Below, one piece after another: positions 60,353 through 64,000 of a stretch of DNA of 64,000 nucleotides. Source of the DNA: Ailurus styani (taxonomy: Eukaryota > Chordata > Mammalia > Carnivora > Ailuridae); NCBI GenBank assembly GCA_002007465.1, contig LNAC01000858.1, forward strand, positions 379,606-443,605, written 5' to 3'. The notes under the pieces were generated by a model. That model was not told the DNA's origin. It made no database searches and worked only from the letters and a program-made list of their open reading frames with translations. Positions within the stretch are counted from its first letter, which is position 1; the number at the start of each line of letters is the position of its first letter. The position numbers were made by a program, and so were the translations under genes.

Positions 60353-61304
60353 GGTGCCCAAGCCCATGGCTGCTCCCAGTCGCAAGGACATGGAGCTCAG
60401 TGGTGCTTATGGGCCCCAGGGGAAACCCTCTGGAGAATTGAAGGGGCCATGAACTACAGGAATCTGTGGAGTTTAGTGCATGCAGAGGTGCAAATGGTTT
60501 GATCTGGAGGGCTTGTTGGGGGTGGGCATGATCTTGAGGATCCAGGCCAGAGATCTCAGAATGGTCATATTTGCCCTTCTGAAGAGGCACGGAAAGCTGC
60601 CGGGAAACAAGAGCCTCACTGATGACCAGCTCACTTTAAGCCCATTCCTCTGACAAGGGGTGGGACAACTCCACCCAGGCAAAGACGCCTCAGAATCAGT
60701 GCAACAGGCCCCTTGCCCAGCAGACAGATTAGAAGAACAGATGAATGACAAGCTTATAGATCCCATAGGACTGTAAAACTCCAGCACCAGGGGAAATAAT
60801 GTATTGAGCTCCAGGTGTTTCCATACAACTTGTTTATCATTCAGGCTAAAATTTTACATTATTTTTTTCTTTTTTACCTTTTTCACATTTCAAATAGATT
60901 CCTACTTTCCAACTTATGTTTTTAGTAGCTTTTTAACTTTTATTTTTTTCACATCCACATATATATATATTTATGCCTCATTCTAGCCCTTTTTTCACTC
61001 TATTTAATTTTATTTTGATATATTTATAAGTTCTGGGTTTTTTTCTTGCAAATTTGGGATGTAGTGTCTCAGACAGACCAAAATTCAATGAGGAACAAGC
61101 AGATCACCCTACTTTGTCCACCCTGACAGATTACAGTCTCTCTTCCCACCTTTTTTTTTTTTATTCTTTTGGATCATCTTAGCTTTGTTTGCACATCTGT
61201 GATAGCTTCCGACCACTTTGGATTTTTTCTAGGGTGCATTTTCTTGGATTGTTGTTGATAATTTGGGCTCTGTTCATTCAGTCATTCATCCTTCGCTGGA
61301 CAGA

Positions 61305-62194
61305 ATGAAAAGGAAGAGGAACTCCCAACAAAGAAAAGAATCAGAGGTAATGTCCACTGTCACAGAGCTAATGGATATGGATATAAGTAAGATGTCAGAG
61401 ATAAAATTCAGGGTAGCAACTATAAAGTTAATGACAAGGAATGAAAAAAGCATACATGACAATATAGAGTCTCTAAGGGCAGAAATGAGATCTAATTAGG
61501 CTAAATTTAAAAATGCTACAAATGAGATGCAATCTAAATTGGATGCTTGAATAGCTAGGGTCAATGAAGCAGAAGAAAGAATAAGTGATCTAGAGGACAG
61601 GCTGATATAAAGAAAGGAAGTTGAGGAAAAAAGATAAAGGCAACTCAGAGCCCATGAAGAAAGGCTTTAAGAATTTAATGATGTCCTGAAAAGAAAAAAA
61701 AATGTCAGAATTATTGTGGTGCCTGAGGAGGTGTAGAGAGAGAGGGGGCCAGAAGGTATATTTGAGCAAATCATAGCTGAGAACTTCCCTAATCTGGGGA
61801 AGGAAACAAGCATTTATGTCAAGAGGCACAGAGGACCACTCCCAAAATCAGTAAAAGTACATCAATACCTTGATATTTAATATTGAAGCTTTCAAATCTT
61901 AGAGAAAAAGAAGCTATCCTGAGAGCAGCTAGGGAGAGGAGATTCCTTACCCATGAAGGGAGGAACATCAGAATAACATCAGACCTATCCACAGAAACCT
62001 GGCAGGCCAGAAAGGCCTTGGATGATATATTCATGATACTTAATGAGAAGAACATGCAGCCAAGAATACTTTATCCAGTAAGGCTACCATTCAGAATGGA
62101 AGGAGAGATAAAGAGCTTCCAGGACAGATGGAAACTGAAAGAATATGTGATCACCAAGATAGTCCTACAAAAAATATTAAGGAGGATACTGTAA
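61305..62194 (+). pseudogene. LINE-1 ORF1 (RNA-binding chaperone), broken
   Basis: Starts MKRKRNSQQRKESEVMSTVT, as in the ORF1 start of the antisense L1 at 34323. The coiled-coil part (residues ~30-140) is stopped at 61497 and shifts frame. The C-terminal RNA-binding part reads LREKEAILRAARERRFLTHE, ETWQARKALDDIFMILNEKN and MQPRILYPVRLPF at 61883-62194, ending at the natural stop. ORF1p normally coats L1 RNA as a trimer. This copy needs at least two frame changes and is not functional. Confidence 0.92.
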
Positions 62195-62274
62195 GTGAAG
62201 AGAGACCCCAGGAGTAACATAAACCATAAAGTAACAGAGACAACCTAGAGAAACAGTGACATTGCAGGAAATGC

Positions 62275-64000
62275 GATGGCATTAAATGCATATCTTTCAA
62301 TAGTTACTGTGAATGTAAATAGGCTAAATGCTCCAGTCAAAAGACATAGGGTATCAGATTGCATAAAAAAGCAATACCCATCCATATGCTGTGTACAAGA
62401 GACTCATTTTTAACTTAAAGACACCTCCAGACAGAAAGTGAGGTGATGGAGAACAATTTACCATGCCAATGGACCTCAAAAGAAAGCTGGGGTAGAAATT
62501 CCCATATCAGACAAATTAGATTTTAAACCAAAAGTCTGTAGTAAGAAATGTAGAGGAACACTATATCATACTTATAGTGTCTACCCAACAAGCAGATTTA
62601 ACAATTGTACATATCTATGCCTCCAACGTGGGAACAGTCAATTATATAGATAGTTAATAACCAAAGTAAAGAAAAATATTGATAATGATACATTAATAGT
62701 AAGAGATTTCAACACTCCACTCACAGCAATGGACAGATATCTAAGCAGAAGATCAACAAAGAAACAAGAGTTTTGAATGACACATTGGACCAGATGGACT
62801 TCATAGATATATTCAGAACATTCCATCCTGAAACAACAGAATACTCACTCTTCTCAAGGGCACATGAAACTTTCTCAAGAATAGGTCACATACTAGGTCA
62901 CAAATCAGGTCTCAACCAATACCAGAAGACTGAGATAATTCCCTGCATATTTTCAGACCACAATACTTTGAAACTGGAACTTGATAAGAAGAAGAAATTT
63001 GGGAACACTTGGAGGTTAAAGAGCATCCTGCTGAAGAATGAATTGGTCAACCAGGAAATTAAAGAACAACTTAAGCAATTCCAGCAAATGAATGTAAATA
63101 AAAAGAAATCGGCTCAAAAGATACAGGATACTGAAAGAGTGAAGTACATAGTCATCCAAGCCTCTCTCAAAAAATTAGAAAAGTCCTGAATGCACAAGCA
63201 AACCTTACACCAAAAGGACCTGGAGAAATAACAGCAAATAAAACACAAACCAAGCAGGGGATGATAAATAATAAATATGAGAGCAGAAATCAATGAAATA
63301 GAAACCAGAAAAACAGTAGAGCAGATCAATGAAACTATGAGATCAATAAACCTCTGGCCATACTTATGCAAAAGAAAAGAGAAAGGACCCAAATTAATAA
63401 AATCATGAATGAAAGGGGTGAGACCATGACTAATACCAAGGAAATAGAAATAATTTTTAGAAATTATAATCAGCAACTATATGCCAACAAATTAGGCAAT
63501 CTGGAAGAAATGGATGCATTCCATTTCTTATAAACTACCAAGACTGAAACAGAAAGAAATAGACAATCTGAACAGACCAATAAGCAGCAGGGAAATTGAA
63601 CAAGTAATCAAAACCTCCCAAAAAACAAGAATCCAGGGCCCGAGGAGAATGCTTCCCAGGAGAATTCTACCAGTCATTTAAAGAAGAAATCATACTGATT
63701 CTACTGAAGCAGTTGCAAAAAAAAAAAAGAAAAAAAAAAGAAAAGAAAAGAAAAGAAGAAGAAGAAAGGGAAGGTAAACTTCCAAACCTGTTCTATGAGG
63801 CCAGCATTACCTTGATCCCAAAACCAGACAAAGTCCCTATCAAAAGGGAGAATTAAGACCATTGTCTCTGATGAACATGGATGCAAAAATACCAAGGTCC
63901 TAGCCAATAGGATCCAACAGTACATTAAAAGGTTATTCACCACGACCAGGTGGGATTTATTCCTGGGATGAAAGTGTAGCTCAACATTTGCAAATCAATC
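62275..64000 (+). pseudogene. LINE-1 ORF2 (endonuclease/RT), broken and partial
   Basis: The ATG at 62275 opens the endonuclease domain, but stops follow quickly. The frame at 62773-63189 keeps FRTFHPETTEYSLFSRAHET and the endonuclease SDHN motif (PCIFSDHNTLKLEL). After it come remnants of the linker and the start of the reverse transcriptase domain near 63800-64000. ORF2p nicks target DNA and copies L1 RNA. Many frameshifts rule out activity, and the window ends before the RT catalytic motif. Confidence 0.92.

Larger units (their letters stand above)
60353..64000 (+). mobile_element. LINE-1, sense, running off the window
   Basis: 5'UTR 60353-61304, ORF1 61305-62194, inter-ORF 62195-62274 and ORF2 from 62275 to the window edge, in the right order and spacing for an almost complete element. 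A purine-rich run at 63717-63770 interrupts ORF2. The 3' part is outside the window, so its full length cannot be judged. Confidence 0.9.

Overview
This is vertebrate nuclear DNA from a carnivoran, and no intact protein-coding gene was found in it. The best organism clue is about twenty tRNA-Lys-type Can-SINEs. Their head reads GGGCGCCTGGGTGGCTCAG, several carry the TGGGTTAAAGCCTCTGCC version, and they end in a CT-rich stretch plus AAATAAATAAAATCTTTAAAA tails. Together with carnivore-type LINE-1 sequence this points to a caniform, most likely a mustelid-like animal (inference from SINE subfamily style). There are no bacterial operons, CRISPR arrays or viral coding genes. Nearly all long open frames are accidental or are pieces of L1 ORF1/ORF2.

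Layout. 1-4880 is copy A of an ancient direct duplication. It contains a solo LTR, a CpG-island promoter-like block and one Can-SINE. 4964-5482 is a short Tigger1-type DNA element. 6400-16950 is a pile of L1s in both orientations with Can-SINEs nested in them. 17173-20613 is a Tigger2-type DNA transposon with matching terminal inverted repeats, a decayed transposase and L1 3' ends inside it. 20640-28442 is more L1, including a 5'-inverted (twin-primed) copy, and a processed fragment of the translin gene (TSN). 29222-34575 is a nearly full-length antisense L1, followed by older L1M, two hAT elements and an MLT1 LTR. 40762-47205 is a long antisense L1 with five intact nested SINEs plus a truncated one, one nested sense L1 and a 7SK RNA retropseudogene. 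48560-54480 is copy B of the duplication, CpG-poor, with a candidate minus-strand retrocopy, a SINE carrying extra 3' sequence, a tail-to-tail SINE pair and a U6 retropseudogene. 54800-58340 is old L1M with an RPL34 processed pseudogene. 58345-64000 holds two sense L1s with 5'UTR and ORF1; the second runs off the window end inside ORF2.

How it fits together. L1 machinery explains most of the window: L1s themselves, SINEs, and RNAs captured in trans (TSN, RPL34, U6, 7SK). Exact target-site duplications allow several nested insertions to be ordered in time. The most informative non-repeat feature is the duplicated unique sequence at both ends: copy A keeps about 47 CpGs in 700 bp, while the matching part of copy B keeps about four. 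That suggests a promoter active in the germline on one side only, but no transcript can be assigned from sequence alone. I did not find a previously undescribed biological system.
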